From assembly GCF_040054535.1 (NCBI RefSeq), contig NC_090782.1:24292501-24356500 (forward strand): DNA of 64,000 bases. The letters are read 5' to 3'. The position numbers and the translations under genes were made by a program. The stretch's first letter is position 1. Every line of letters begins with the position of its first letter. The notes below the pieces were generated by a model. That model was given only the letters and a program-made list of their open reading frames with translations, was not told the DNA's origin and searched no databases. Positions 1-10,690 of the stretch are shown here, in pieces. This DNA is from Antennarius striatus. Taxonomy: Eukaryota; Chordata; Actinopteri; Lophiiformes; Antennariidae.

Positions 1-3000
1 AGTGATGTGTTTTGGGGGGGTGGTACTCTTGCTGTAGAACACCAAAGAGTCTGACTTCAGTCCAGGAACCTGGCAGGCGGACATCAACTGCTCCCACTGC
101 TTCATACACAGCTGCTTCCCACCCATGTACTCCACTGGTAGTGTCCCACTGTAAAACACACATTCACTCCAAAAGGACTCAGTCATTATATCCAGTTCAT
201 CCTGACCCAAAGAGGTCCCTGAAGCTACTGGTCCATCTAGAAATGGAACTGAACGTTTTTTTGAGGACTTCCCTAACTAAAACATGAAAACTAAAGGATT
301 CAAACACACTCAACGCAAGAAAACCCAAACCTTGGTTTCACCATGTAGTTGTGAAAGCATCACTTATGTATGAAGAAACATACAAAAAATATTGTTTGGA
401 TGCAAACCTTCCTCACTGACAGACCACAGTTCGTCAGGCTAAAGGACGCCACGTCTGATACTGTGGTCAGCTGCATTGGTGCTCCACAGGGGACTGTCTT
501 GTCCCCTATCCTCTTCAATCTATACACAACAGACTGCTACAACTCAGAACTGTGTCAGATTCAGAAATACGCAGATGATACAGCGATTGTGGGATGTATC
601 GGACAATTAGGAGCAGGAGTATAGATGCTTGGTGAGGGACTTTGTGGACTAGTGTCACAGCAACAACCTGCAGCTCAACACCTCCAAAACTAAAGCATTG
701 GTCATTGATTTCAGGAGGGACAGACCCAGACCTAGACCAGTTCTGATAGGAAAGGAAGAGATGGAGGTTGTACAGACCTATAAATATCTTGGGCTGTGGC
801 TGGACAACAAGTTGGACTGGACAACCGACACGAGGCGGCTGTACAAGGAAGCTGATAGCAGGATGTACTTTCTGAGGAGGCTGTTTGACAGTCCAAACTA
901 TCACACAGGGAATAAAAAGACGCTCTGCCTGGAAATATGAAGAACTGGCAAAGACTAAATGGAACACACAGTCTGAATACACGAGGGAGGGAAGTCCTCA
1001 AGAAACCGGTGAAACAGCTCAACAGCTGGGTAGGAGGCAAATACTGGAAGTGCGACAACAAACAACACAGGACACAAACATTAGATCAATTTGTGTGGAG
1101 GTAGAAGGAGCTCAGGACTCACCTGTCAATCAGTGCTTTTACATCCAGGTTTCCAGATATGACTTTGGCAGCACACCTAAACAGAGAAAACGTTCTCATT
1201 AGTGAAATGTTGACAGAGTTTGTTGTTGTGATGCCATGCATTGTGTTTTGTCTGAAGGTCAGATGCAGTTTCTGCAATGTTACAACAAGGTACCATTGGA
1301 AACAAGACCATCCAGGACGTCATCTAAAGTCAAACCATAGAGGATTCCAAGGTCTGCTTGGGCTTTTCAGCCTCTTGGAACTTCCAGTGATGTTCAAGCT
1401 TCATTTTCTTTACAAATAAAGAGGTTTTCCTTGATGGAATCCATCAGCCCTTCTGCAGACTGCCGGTTTCCAGTGGACCAGGAAGCATTAACTGAGCCCT
1501 GGATATGCTTCATGCAGGAAGTCAGTTCATCAGCATCAGCTTCATTCTTCCTCCTCCAGACATGCTGCTAATTCAGAGGCCCCTAGGCAGCATCCCAAAC
1601 CTTCTGATCTAGATGAATCTGAAGTGTCCATGTAGGAGAAGGAAAGCAGGAGACAGCTGCCAGGGAACAGGTAGGAATGTACACACGTCAGGTCCTTGAA
1701 ACCTGGTAGAAGTTTTTTGTAGGGTTGGAATTCTGACGGAGGAACAATGGTCATTTTAGGGATACCTGCTTTGTTACGTGCAAAACAACTCCATAACTGT
1801 CGAGGGACCGTATTGTGACATGAAAATTTCATGCCAGCAGCTTCGGCTCCCAGGCTGAAGCTGCTGGCATCGGCGCTCACCACGGTTGGTTTGTTGGTGT
1901 CGTGGAACACCAGCACTGGCGCAGAGGTCAGCATTTGCTATACCTCCTTGAATGCTTGCTCCTGTCTCCCCAAACCCAAGCCGTGTCCTTTCAAGAGGCT
2001 GTTGATCGGGTGCATGACTGATGACAGGTCAGGGAGGAATTTCCCCAAATAGTTGTTCGTCCCAATGGTCTGCCGTAGCTCTGTCAGGTTGGTGGGACTC
2101 GGTAGCTCTGTTATCGCTCTGACCTTGCTCATATCCGGCCTGATGCCCTCTTTGCCTATCACATGACCGAAGTACAGGATCTCAGTTTTAGTGAACTGGC
2201 ACTTACTTCGGTTGAGCTTCAGTCCGGACGCTCTGATGGTTTAGGCACTTTGCGAAGATTCTTGTCGTGGTCCTTCCTGTCCTTGCCGAATATCAGGATG
2301 TCATCCATGACCACCATAGTGCCCTCATGGTCCCTTAGGAGAGCACTCATCTTCTGCTGGAAAATCTCCGGAGCAGAGGTTATGCCAAACGGCAGCCTCC
2401 GGAAACAGAACCACCCACCGGCGTGATGAACGTTGTGAGCTTCCTGCTATTGGCATCAAGTGGTATTTGCCAAAATCCACTGGAAGTGTCGACAGTGGAA
2501 AACACAGTGGTACCTGAGAGCTTTGGCCCTATGTCCTCCAAAGTTGGCAGAATAAAACGCTCACATTTCACAGCCTTGTTCAGTCTCTTTAAGTCCACAC
2601 AAATTCTGGGCTTTTTGTTCTTCTTGATCACTGGCACCATGGGAGCGCACCAGTCAGTGGCTTCGTGCACCTCCTCAATGATGTCCGAGGCGTGCATGCG
2701 CTTTATCTCCTCTTCCACCTGAGGCAGAATTGGGAAGGGAATGCGGCGCGGTGCAGCAACACTGTAGGGAGTGGCATTGGGCTGGAGCTCAATTTTCATG
2801 GGTTCACAGTTCAAGAGTCCAATATCTCCAAAAACATCTTCAAAACATTCAATGCCATCCACCCTGCGAATCAGCCCCATTTCAGTAGCTAGTTTCCTAC
2901 CCAGCAGGTTGGTAGTGAATGGGCCCCTCATCACATAAATCCAAAATTGGTGATTCACACCACGTTTCTCAGTCTCTGCCAAGAATTTGCCTTTGCAGTC

Positions 3001-5122
3001 GAGCTTTCCGCCTAGGCAAGTGAAAACGGCATTTGTTTCTTTCAAAACAGGGCGCTGGGGCAGGCTGCTGAATGTCTGGTCTGAAATCCCTGTGATATCA
3101 GCGCCTGTGTCAATTCTAAACTGCACAGTAGTTCCTTTAATGTTCAGATCCGTGAGCCACTTCTCTTCATTGACTTTGGTGTTCTCAGTAACAACTCCTA
3201 GGAACCACAAGCTGCTGCCCTCGTCGCTGTCACTGTTAGCTGCTGCCGCTACTGCTCTAACAGCTTTAGATTTGCACATTGCTTCGAAGTGTCCCTTTTT
3301 ACTGCATTTACGGCACGCCTTGCCTGTTGCAGGACATGCCCCGAACACGTGCACTCTGCCACATCTCGAACATGCATTTCCTTGTTTCAGTTGCCCACTT
3401 CTAAGTTTAGCATTATTTAGTTTACTCTCAGTCTGTTTGAATTGCTTAGGTTTCCGTGTGATTGCACTTACTTCACTCTCTGGTGATCGGACGGTGAGGT
3501 TTTGCGACTTGACGAGCTCTACTGTCGCGCCATGTTGATCGCTTTTCCCAAAGTCAAGTCCGGCTCGAGCTGCAGCTTCTGTGACACATCCATGTCCACT
3601 AATCCAATGACGATACGATCCCGTATCTGTTCGTCTTTTGTCGCACCAAAATCGCAATACTCGGCCAGTTCATACAATTGTCTCACAAATGCCTCCACAC
3701 TCTCCCCTTGCCTCTGCGAGCGCCTGTGGAAGCACGCACGCTTGTGGATAACGTTCCACTTGGGAATAAAATGTTTGTCGAACTTTTTCATAGTTTCGCT
3801 GAAATAATCCACAACATCCTCAGTAAAAGTACTGAATATGGGCTCTGATTCCTTACCCATCGCGTAGAGTAGTGTGTTTACTTGAATTTCTCCATCCTCC
3901 TTGTCGAGTTTTGTAGCAATCCGATAGCGGGAAAAGTGTTGACTCCATACCGGCCAAGTTGTCGGTTGGGTGAAGTCAAACGACTCCGGCGTGTGAAACT
4001 TCGCCATTTCGTTGCTTCAGTCGAACCCTTCAACCCTTCAACTGCGAGTCAACCCTTGCAGTTGATCACACTTTCACTGATCTCACTTCTCACACCATGT
4101 CATGAAAATGCCAGGCAGGATTTCTCACGAGGACTTTATTTATTGAACTCAAGCGCACACATATAAGACATGCTTCTGTCCTAGCATCTTCACGAACTCC
4201 CTGATTCGGAAGCCTCCCCTTCACGTAATGACGTCACCTATTCAAATGCGTCAGATAAATGATAACGAATATTGCCTCGCATCACAGAAACAAACACTTT
4301 AATGCCTGACTTGGTCTTGTGAAGAGAATTATTTTACCTCAAAGTGAATGTGTATGGTCCACAACCAAGAGAATGAACAACAATTTCCCAGAACTAGATG
4401 TTTTCTTGACATAGAAAATATCACACTTGAATTTTCATGTGTTTTGTTTTGTTTTGTTTTTTTCTCAATGCTGGCATTAAAAATCTTGAAAAAGTCACAC
4501 AATAGAGAATTTTGAAGAAGGGCCTTGTTGTCGCTACCTCTGTCTGGGTGATCATCAGCGTGTGTCTGCCAATGTGATTACCTGGTCTGTCCTAGATCCG
4601 TATCCCTGTCGGCCACCGGGGAAAGAATTAGCGCACCGTTGGAGAAAATCACCAAAGGTTTTCGTAGGTCCATATACATAGCTTTCACATACCACTCTGT
4701 TAACTAAAGAAACAGATATTGTTTGTTTGACAGGATTGCACAAAAAGTACTGAATGGGTTTCCATGACAATAACAAGAATGGTTGAGCAGTCCCCTTTAA
4801 TTATTTTCTAGGGCAGATGAATGCAGCTGGTTGTGGTTCTGGAGCTCACCCAGTTGTCGGTGCAGTCTGCTCTCTGCTCCAGGCTCCTCTGTAGTCTCTC
4901 CCCAACCCCTCCTGCTCTCTGGAACTCCTCCACCAGGTCTTTGGTTCTCTTCAGCTCATCTGGTTCCACCACTGGTTCCAGGGCTCTGAGGTAGAGCTCG
5001 CAGGTCTGCCGCAGGGGGGGGACAGGCAGACGGGGCAGTTCATTCTGCTGGATCAGGTTTCTGACAGCAACCAGGGTCACTGGCACTGGTTTCACCAACT
5101 GGTAGGGCTTCACTGTCCCCAC
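1..5122 (-). CDS. crat: Carnitine O-acetyltransferase-like gene, N-terminal exons (partial, runs off left edge)
   Basis: Three exons on the minus strand match the N-terminal half of carnitine O-acetyltransferase, which moves acetyl groups between CoA and carnitine in mitochondria and peroxisomes. Exon 4850-5122 encodes a segment with [12 protein letters not shown] and GGVGERLQ and ends ...TDNW before a GTGAGC donor. Its upstream acceptor is either at 5122 or about 10 bp further in. Exon 4582-4703 follows a TTTAG acceptor, starts [20 protein letters not shown] and ends at a GTAATC donor, corresponding to the family's LSEWWLKTAYL... segment. Exon 1-148 starts after TTTTACAG and encodes [14 protein letters not shown], then SACQVPG and [11 protein letters not shown], and is cut by the window edge. 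The family places a short segment (about 20 residues before TLPVEY) between the last two exons, and I could not find it. The exon with the start codon was not found either. The intron at 149-4581 holds a LINE fragment and a Gypsy element. The coding segments themselves have no stops, so a working gene is possible. I matched the family from memory of its motifs. Confidence 0.72.
370..960 (+). mobile_element. L2/CR1-like LINE reverse transcriptase fragment
   Basis: Two consecutive reading frames give the end of a non-LTR reverse transcriptase. The first (about 370-624) has [24 protein letters not shown] and the active-site motif [10 protein letters not shown]. After a frameshift and a stop, the second (about 690-940) has [18 protein letters not shown] and [14 protein letters not shown]. 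Both the 5' part (endonuclease, RT fingers) and the 3' tail are absent, so this is a dead, internally broken fragment lying in an intron of the CRAT-like gene. Its motifs resemble the LINE at 26600-27990 on the other strand. Confidence 0.8.
961..1740. other. Intronic stretch, no recognised feature
   Basis: I see no gene, splice-site-bounded conserved exon or clear repeat end here. A minus-strand frame runs open through about 1390-1560, but its sequence matches nothing I recognise. It borders the broken 3' end of the Gypsy element. Confidence 0.4.
1741..4007 (-). pseudogene. Degenerate Ty3/Gypsy gag-pol (Gag, CCHC, protease, RT, start of RNase H)
   Basis: Read right to left, the start codon at 4007 opens a Gag frame of about 160 residues. 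A frameshift within 3519-3657 joins it to a frame with two zinc knuckles ([13 protein letters not shown] and [14 protein letters not shown]), an aspartic protease core [12 protein letters not shown] and the RT fingers ([20 protein letters not shown]). A second frameshift near 2420 leads into [14 protein letters not shown] and the RT active site [11 protein letters not shown] third frame (1938-2162) has the RT thumb/connection segment. The RNase H start (SADASS) lies at about 1870-1890, where similarity stops. RNase H remainder, integrase and 3' LTR are absent. The element lies in an intron of the CRAT-like gene in the same orientation. It is clearly non-autonomous. Confidence 0.88.
4008..4290 (-). 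repeat. Probable 5' LTR and leader of the Gypsy element
   Basis: This stretch precedes the Gag start on the minus strand. It contains AATAAATAAA at about 4137-4146 (minus strand), suited to an LTR polyadenylation signal, followed by a GA-rich leader. Exact LTR borders cannot be set because the matching 3' LTR is missing. Confidence 0.45.
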
Positions 5123-6270
5123 CTCACAATGATAAATAATAAGCAGTATTTTCATTAGCATTACTAGCATTAATCTCCAGTAACATGTAGAATTAACTGA
5201 AGGATACGTGTTTACAGATATTAGAGAACTCTCAGATAAGCCTGATAAGCAATGATGCTCTGAAATAACAGCAAGTGTTTCAGCATGACTTGAGGGCTTC
5301 ACTCTTATTTATTCAGTTACAATCATCAGAAATGAAGGGTTGAATTAGAAAATCTTTTTTTTTAAATTTTACTTATGCTTATTTGGGAACTCACAAGAAT
5401 GTTGTTAGCACGCTCGGAAATAGCACAGCACTTTTGGGTTAAATTGTATATCAGTAGTATCCCTAGGATTACTCATACAGTAGCATTCCAATAGCTCCTG
5501 CACTATTTCCTAATCAACTAATTCAGACCTTGTTATCCAAGGCCAGGTCTTCCTTAGATTGCCCATGCCTGAGGCATGCTGATTAACCTAACAACCCTTA
5601 ATGAGTGCCCTTCGGCCATCCCAGGATTTGAACCTGTCTTTGACCAAGCTACTCCAAGATGTTACTTTTTAGTCATTCAGAGGAAGCCTGGCTCGTGTGC
5701 TGTCCTGCTACATAACACAAGTGGTTTTGGACCACTGTCAACTGAATGTCCATCAAGATTCTCTGGTAAGACACAGAATTTATGGTTCACACAATTTTCA
5801 TGACTTGTCCAGAGCCGGGCAGGATCTTAATTTTACGAAGTGCCATGTTATTTTTAAACCAGAAGTACTAGAACAAAATCTTTGAAAGGTTCCACCTTTG
5901 TCTCATCAGTCCAAAGAATATTTTATCAAAACTTGGGGATAATTGTTTTTTTTGTGAAAGTGACACATTTTCAAACATGTAGATTCCCAGATGGACATGT
6001 GTGTTCATTTGCTAAGCAAATATTGTGAAAGTAAAATTAACTGAGGGGTCTATACTTACCAGACCTCTGTTGCAAAGTCTCAACATTTTGCTTTCAGATC
6101 AACTCCAACAGGCAGTATTTGATTGATATTTATCCTTTGATTGTTTGCTAGAGAGGATTAACTACCTGGAAAAGTTCTTGCTGTATAAGAGGAGTTGATA
6201 ACTCCTGCTTTGTTGAAAAAATATTACGAAAGACAAGTGACAAAAGCAGGAAAACAAGAGTCACACCCTG
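5123..6270. other. Intergenic stretch between CRAT exon and LTR, no gene seen
   Basis: No coding exon could be supported. Around 5700-5960 the sequence resembles a common fish interspersed repeat (a run near TTCCACCTTTGTCTCATCAG), but I cannot assign a family. The remainder is AT-rich and unremarkable. Confidence 0.35.
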
Positions 6271-6585
6271 TGTTGGTGACTGCTCCAGCCTCTCCTCCTA
6301 CTCCTGTGTTCATAGGTGTGGGTGTGTGGGTGGAGTCGTCCTGGGAGCAGCTTCACGTGGATCCCATCTGCAATCAGCCGGCTTCTTAGACCCAGCTCTC
6401 CACGCAAATGGCGCCAGATTGTTGCTCCAGTTTGATGTTGGTGATTCTGGTCTCCCTGCTGCTGCTCCCTTTTACCACTCTCTTGCTGTGATCCTCCACC
6501 TGCTGTTGTTTGAATAAACACAAATTTTTGGATTTTTGGACTCTGGTATCACTAATTGGGTTCTACTCTATAGTGTGCCGTAACA
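6271..6585 (+). repeat. 5' LTR of a Ty3/Gypsy element
   Basis: The segment starts TGTTGGTGAC and ends CCGTAACA, giving the TG...CA ends expected of an LTR. A polyadenylation signal (GAATAAAC, about 6512) lies inside. It is followed at once by GAACAATCTGGCCATGAC, the same leader/primer-site layout seen next to the LTRs at 47732-48151 and 57636-58195. An open Gag frame starts 13 bp downstream. The left border is the best TG and could be off by a few bases. Confidence 0.62.
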
Positions 6586-6598
6586 GAACAATCTGGCC

Positions 6599-7327
6599 AT
6601 GACGAACCCAAGTGACCTAGATGCTCTTAAACAACCTTTGTCCTCACAAGGGATTCTTGTGGGCCAACATGAACAGACATTACGGGGAGTAGTGGAGAAG
6701 CTTCACGACCTGTCTTCAAATATCTCCGAGCTCGCTAACCAGATGAACCAGCTCCCTGCTCTTCTCGCCTCCTGCGCTGCTGCCGCTTCTCCTGGACCAA
6801 GAAATTCTTCTGACCCTGCTGTACCACCATCGGGCCCACCTCTTCAGCCTTCCTCCTCCCGGGAACCCCTCATGCCCATTCCTGAGAGATACTCTGGTGA
6901 TTTGGGAGCTTGTGGTCGCTTCCTCCTCCAGTGCTCTCTGGTGTTCCAGCAACATCCCTCCACATACAACTCAGATAAGTCCCGCATTGCATTCATTCTA
7001 AGTTTGCTTACTGGCAAGGCTGCTCAATGGGCTACTGCCTTGTGGGACAGTAATTCACCTACATGTCAATCATATGTGGTGTGTTCCCGAGAAATGAGGA
7101 GAGTGTTTGATCATCCTGTCAAAGGAAAGGAGGCTTCTAAGCTTTTGCTAGCTCTTAGCCAAGGTTCCTCCTCAGTAGCCCAATATGCCATAGACTTCCG
7201 TATTTTGGCTGCTGACAGTGGATGGAACAATGAGGCTCTCCAAGGTGTATTTTTACGGGGATTAGCTGAGAATATAAAGATGAATTGGCAGCCCGGGATG
7301 AAACCAATAATCTTGAAGAGCTCATAA
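6599..7327 (+). CDS. Retrotransposon Gag protein, Ty3/Gypsy (sushi/PEG10-like), pol missing
   Basis: An uninterrupted 242-codon frame starts at the ATG right after the LTR and leader. The N-terminus has a short helical segment (residues about 20-55), then a serine/proline-rich linker (about 60-95). The core that follows is a typical Gag capsid: PERYSGDLGACGRFLLQC, LTGKAAQWATALW, and ALSQGSSSVAQYAIDFRILA with FLRGLAENIK. This matches the retrotransposon-Gag fold found in Gypsy elements and in PEG10/RTL-type genes. The zinc knuckle, protease and polymerase are absent: the frame ends at 7327 and the element seems truncated there. Open Gag plus one LTR fits a recent 3'-truncated insertion. Domestication cannot be judged from one sequence. 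Confidence 0.8.
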   Translation: MTNPSDLDALKQPLSSQGILVGQHEQTLRGVVEKLHDLSSNISELANQMNQLPALLASCAAAASPGPRNSSDPAVPPSGPPLQPSSSREPLMPIPERYSGDLGACGRFLLQCSLVFQQHPSTYNSDKSRIAFILSLLTGKAAQWATALWDSNSPTCQSYVVCSREMRRVFDHPVKGKEASKLLLALSQGSSSVAQYAIDFRILAADSGWNNEALQGVFLRGLAENIKMNWQPGMKPIILKSS

Positions 7328-7515
7328 CTCTGACTATCCATCTAGATAACCGTTATCATTTGATAAAGTTGTCATTTATGTCATTTATCTTAACCCTAAC
7401 CCACCTGAACAGGTGTGAACGTGTGACAACACTTAACAATCAAACATATCCACCCTTTTTACAGCAAAGATCTCAATCAAAGGTAGAAAATGTATGTGTC
7501 ACCACATTCATTTGC

Positions 7516-8844
7516 CTAGAAAGGTTCAAGAGTTATGTCGTTTTCCAGCAGGGTCCTCATGTCCAGCGTCACATCCTCCAAAGCTCGCAGCAGATTCCCT
7601 GCTTTATTATCTGTGCAGGTCTTGGTGTCGTGTGAATAGCACACTGTGAAGTCAATGTATTGGTTGAAGATACTGTAACACGCTGTATGCATTGAAGTGT
7701 TCAGATGGTCTAAATAGTGTACATCCAGCCTCGGATGTTACCTTGTGGGGAAAAGTAGACGTGAAATAGAAGAGGTTAGTTAACTATCATCATCCCTGTC
7801 CCCAAGAAGCCAGCAGTAGACAGTCTCAACGACCACCTTGAAACAAAACTTCCCACTAATCCAATCACCTTTGTTGTTTTGCAAACCTAAACTTAACTTT
7901 GTTTATAAAATTTGTACATTTTAACTTGTTTTAATTAATTAATATTACAATTTCCGTAGAGTCCATTCTTGTATATTTCTGTTTTTTAAGAAAATGCACC
8001 AGAGAAGCAACACCCCTACTTTTGTTGTATTTGATACATTATATTTGATACAATGATAATAAATGCTACTCTTTTCTATTCTGCTCTATTCTATTCCATC
8101 AAACTTTCAATAAAGGAACATTTAAGGAATAAGAAAAACATGATTTTGCTGTTGTCCTCATGAACTCACCTGTTGAACTTGAAACATTCTCATTACAGAA
8201 ACTAAACATTACCTTGTTAGAATGCCGACATTGGTCCCATTCTCACAAGGTATTTGTGTGTGTCATTACCTGAGATGTCACAACCTTGAAGTCAAATAAT
8301 TTGAAGAAGGAACTGTCTGTGAAGATTCCAGGCATGGAGATGTTCTCCTCAGCAGCCAAACTATACAGCATGAAGAGATGGGCTAAAATGAAGTGTCCAC
8401 GACTTGCCTTTAAGATGGAGACATTTCAGGATGTAACGTGAGTCATCGGTGATTCACAACGGAAGACTTGGCAAATGTGTTCAAAGACTGGATTTCCTCA
8501 TAACTGTGGCGGTGTGATACACCCCTGTTGAATAATGTAGCTAGTTCCTGGTGTGCTACACATACACATTGACTGCATATGTCCATACACGTTAAGTTTT
8601 TTAAATGTCGGTTCGAGGGCATCAGAGCGTCAGAACGGATCTGGAAGTCTGTCAGGAGAGTTAAAAATCCCCTGACAGACATGTGGTCATGGATCATTTC
8701 CTCTGATATCATCATCAAGTTTCTCTGATGTGTGAGATTCAATTCAGAACCAGTTTCTAAGGCTCCTGGAACGATACGCACCATTTTTGAATTCCAGACA
8801 TGTTGTTCAATAGCTTTCTTCATTAAATCAGCCTTCTCTGAGTT
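7516..8844 (-). pseudogene. Carnitine acyltransferase (CRAT-like) C-terminal exons, frameshifted
   Basis: Three minus-strand exons in phase 0 match the C-terminal end of the CRAT/CROT/ChAT family. Exon 8782-8844 encodes 21 residues including EKADLMKKAIEQH. Exon 8270-8407 (46 residues) contains ASRGHF, SLAAEENISMPGIFTDSSF and ends VVTSQ. Placed together they align gaplessly over 46 residues with human CRAT as I recall it, and the exon break falls at the family's ...TSQ|V. Exon 7516-7741 begins VTSEAGCTLF...AYSV, then shifts frame in a GT run near 7680. The second frame carries NQYIDFTVCYS, LLRALEDVTLDMRTLL and a TAG stop. The two-base slip breaks the chain, and the usual DRHL is altered. Because these C-terminal exons lie upstream of the N-terminal exons at 4582-5122, they must belong to a different locus or a rearranged copy. 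Confidence 0.72.
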
Positions 8845-9987
8845 CTGTGCAAATAGAGAAAGTAAAAAAACTTGTTGCTTGCAATTGGACAAGGTTTTAT
8901 GATTGGGTATAGCAACTTGCTATAATAACCTCTAAAGAAATAAAAAGTCAACTCCAAGGTCAAAGTGTGTCAGTGTGAAATCACACCATCGGCATTTGAG
9001 AAAAAATGGAGTTGATGGGGGACGACTAAAGAGGACAATTATTTTCAAAACAAGTACAAAGGGATGATGGGAATTTGCCAAATAGTGTTTTATCAAGTCA
9101 GAAAGCTTCTGGGAGACGATCCTTTGAACAGACGAGACAAAAACGGAACAAGACAACTGTGATGGCCAGCTACAAATGGAAATATCCGCACCTCACCACT
9201 AGCACATTTCTATTTTGCAGTCACAAGCCTCGATATTAAAACACATCTTCATACACTCAATATTTCAGTTTTCATATTTTTCAGTATTACACCTGGGCAT
9301 TGACAGTTCAAGTTATGTTTCTATTAATATTTGCTTCTTTTGAGTCACCTGGAGTTTTATTACCTGGTGTTGCAAAGGCGTGGCTAAGGACTGGTTTCAG
9401 ATGCTGCTGCCAACCTTATTGGAAGGCACCACAGCATGCGATGTCATGGGGGGGAGGGTGTCTGGGGATTTATATTGAATTTTGGCCAGTTAAAACTACA
9501 TTGGCCATTTTAATTCCCCTTCTGTGTTAATTTTTAGTTTGACCTAACTAGTACTTAAGTTCCTCTTTTTGATGGTTTGCCAGGTCAGTTTTGTTCTGTT
9601 ATGTCCATGTATTCGCTTCAGTTCTCAGTTCTGTTGGCGTCTAGTTATATTTAGTTGGCCTCTTTTACTGCTTTGTTTAGCTAAACTCTTTTTTAACTGT
9701 TTTGCCTTTAGGGGGAAAAAAAAAGCCTGTTTTGGACAGAAAACCTCCTGTTCTGCCTTACTGCTTGGTTCCATGACAGCAACTCAGCTCTAGATTCACA
9801 GAGAAATGGGCTGACTAGAGTTTAAAAACTTGGTCTCATTCACAGGTCATGGGTCGCCCAAGAAGATGGTGACTCTAAATACTAAAAACATTCAAGAATG
9901 GTTCAGAGCAAATGAGTCCCGATTGAAATCCTATTGAACATCTGTATAGGAAGCAAAAATATGCCATTTGGAGAAGACAAACACATC
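8845..9987. other. Intergenic stretch, no gene seen
   Basis: I looked for further CRAT exons (the RTDTIRS-type segment and neighbours) on the minus strand and found none. The T-rich segment at 9300-9800 has short open frames with no recognisable content. Confidence 0.4.
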
Positions 9988-10511
9988 GGTCCCCAACCAC
10001 CAGGTTGTGACCCAGTACCGGCCGAGGGCCATTAGGTACCTGTTTGCGAAAATGGTACTAGCATCCGGCTATTAGGTACCAGGCTGCACATAACTTTTGT
10101 ATTTTTCTTATAAATGATCAGTCTAAGATATTTTATTTTGACAAGTGACTTCTGTGCGGAATGACGCACTGACAAATGCATTCATCTGTGCCTCTTGATA
10201 GGTCTTGGTCACGTGACAGGTTACCAGCCCTTATCCCAAAAATTAAGCACACAAGTGTAGCCAGTGTTCTGGATTCAAATCAAGGCAGAATATACTGAGA
10301 TTGCCCAAAGAACATTGAAGACCCTGCTTCCATTTTCAATCCTCTTTTCATCTACTTTGGAAGGGGGATTTTCTGCAGTGAACAAAAGGTTGTTTATTGT
10401 CTGTTGATACCTGCTTTAGGCATAAGACCACTGCGGCTGATTTATTATTAACAATTATCGAGCAAATATTGTCGATGAAACAGGTCCGTGGTGCAAAAAA
10501 GGTTGGGGATC
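9988..10511. mobile_element. Non-autonomous hAT-type transposon remnant
   Basis: The segment is bounded by GGTCCCCAACC at the left and its reverse complement GGTTGGGGATC at the right, the familiar GGTCCCCAACC terminal motif of hAT-like elements. Inside is GC-variable non-coding DNA with a repeated TTAGGTACC motif at about 10030-10080. No transposase frame is left. The same left end occurs at 25737. A clean 8-bp target duplication was not evident. Confidence 0.6.
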
Positions 10512-10528
10512 TCTGATCTAACATATCT

Positions 10529-10690
10529 TGTCATTCAGATCCTGACCCGCTCTGCACCGCTTGTAATCAGCTCATTCCCTTCACCTGTCTTCTCCCAACT
10601 TGCCTGCAGCCACTATCCTAATCAGCCTCCACCCTTCATAAACCCGGCCATTGTTCAGCCAGTGTTCACTCTCGCTCTGTCAAAAAGGGG
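10529..10690 (+). repeat. Truncated Gypsy LTR fragment
   Basis: It begins TGTCATTCAGATCCTGACC and runs with CAGCCACTATCCTAATCAG, matching the first third of the LTRs at 47732-48151 and 50670-51139. The rest is missing. Confidence 0.55.

Noticed and set aside
515-1061. Minus-strand frames of 155 and 109 codons
   Set aside because: Antisense to the LINE RT fragment with its YADD motif.
8443-8892. 149-codon minus-strand frame as a single protein
   Set aside because: Only its first part (8782-8844) matches the acyltransferase family. The rest is intron read-through beyond a GTGCGT donor.
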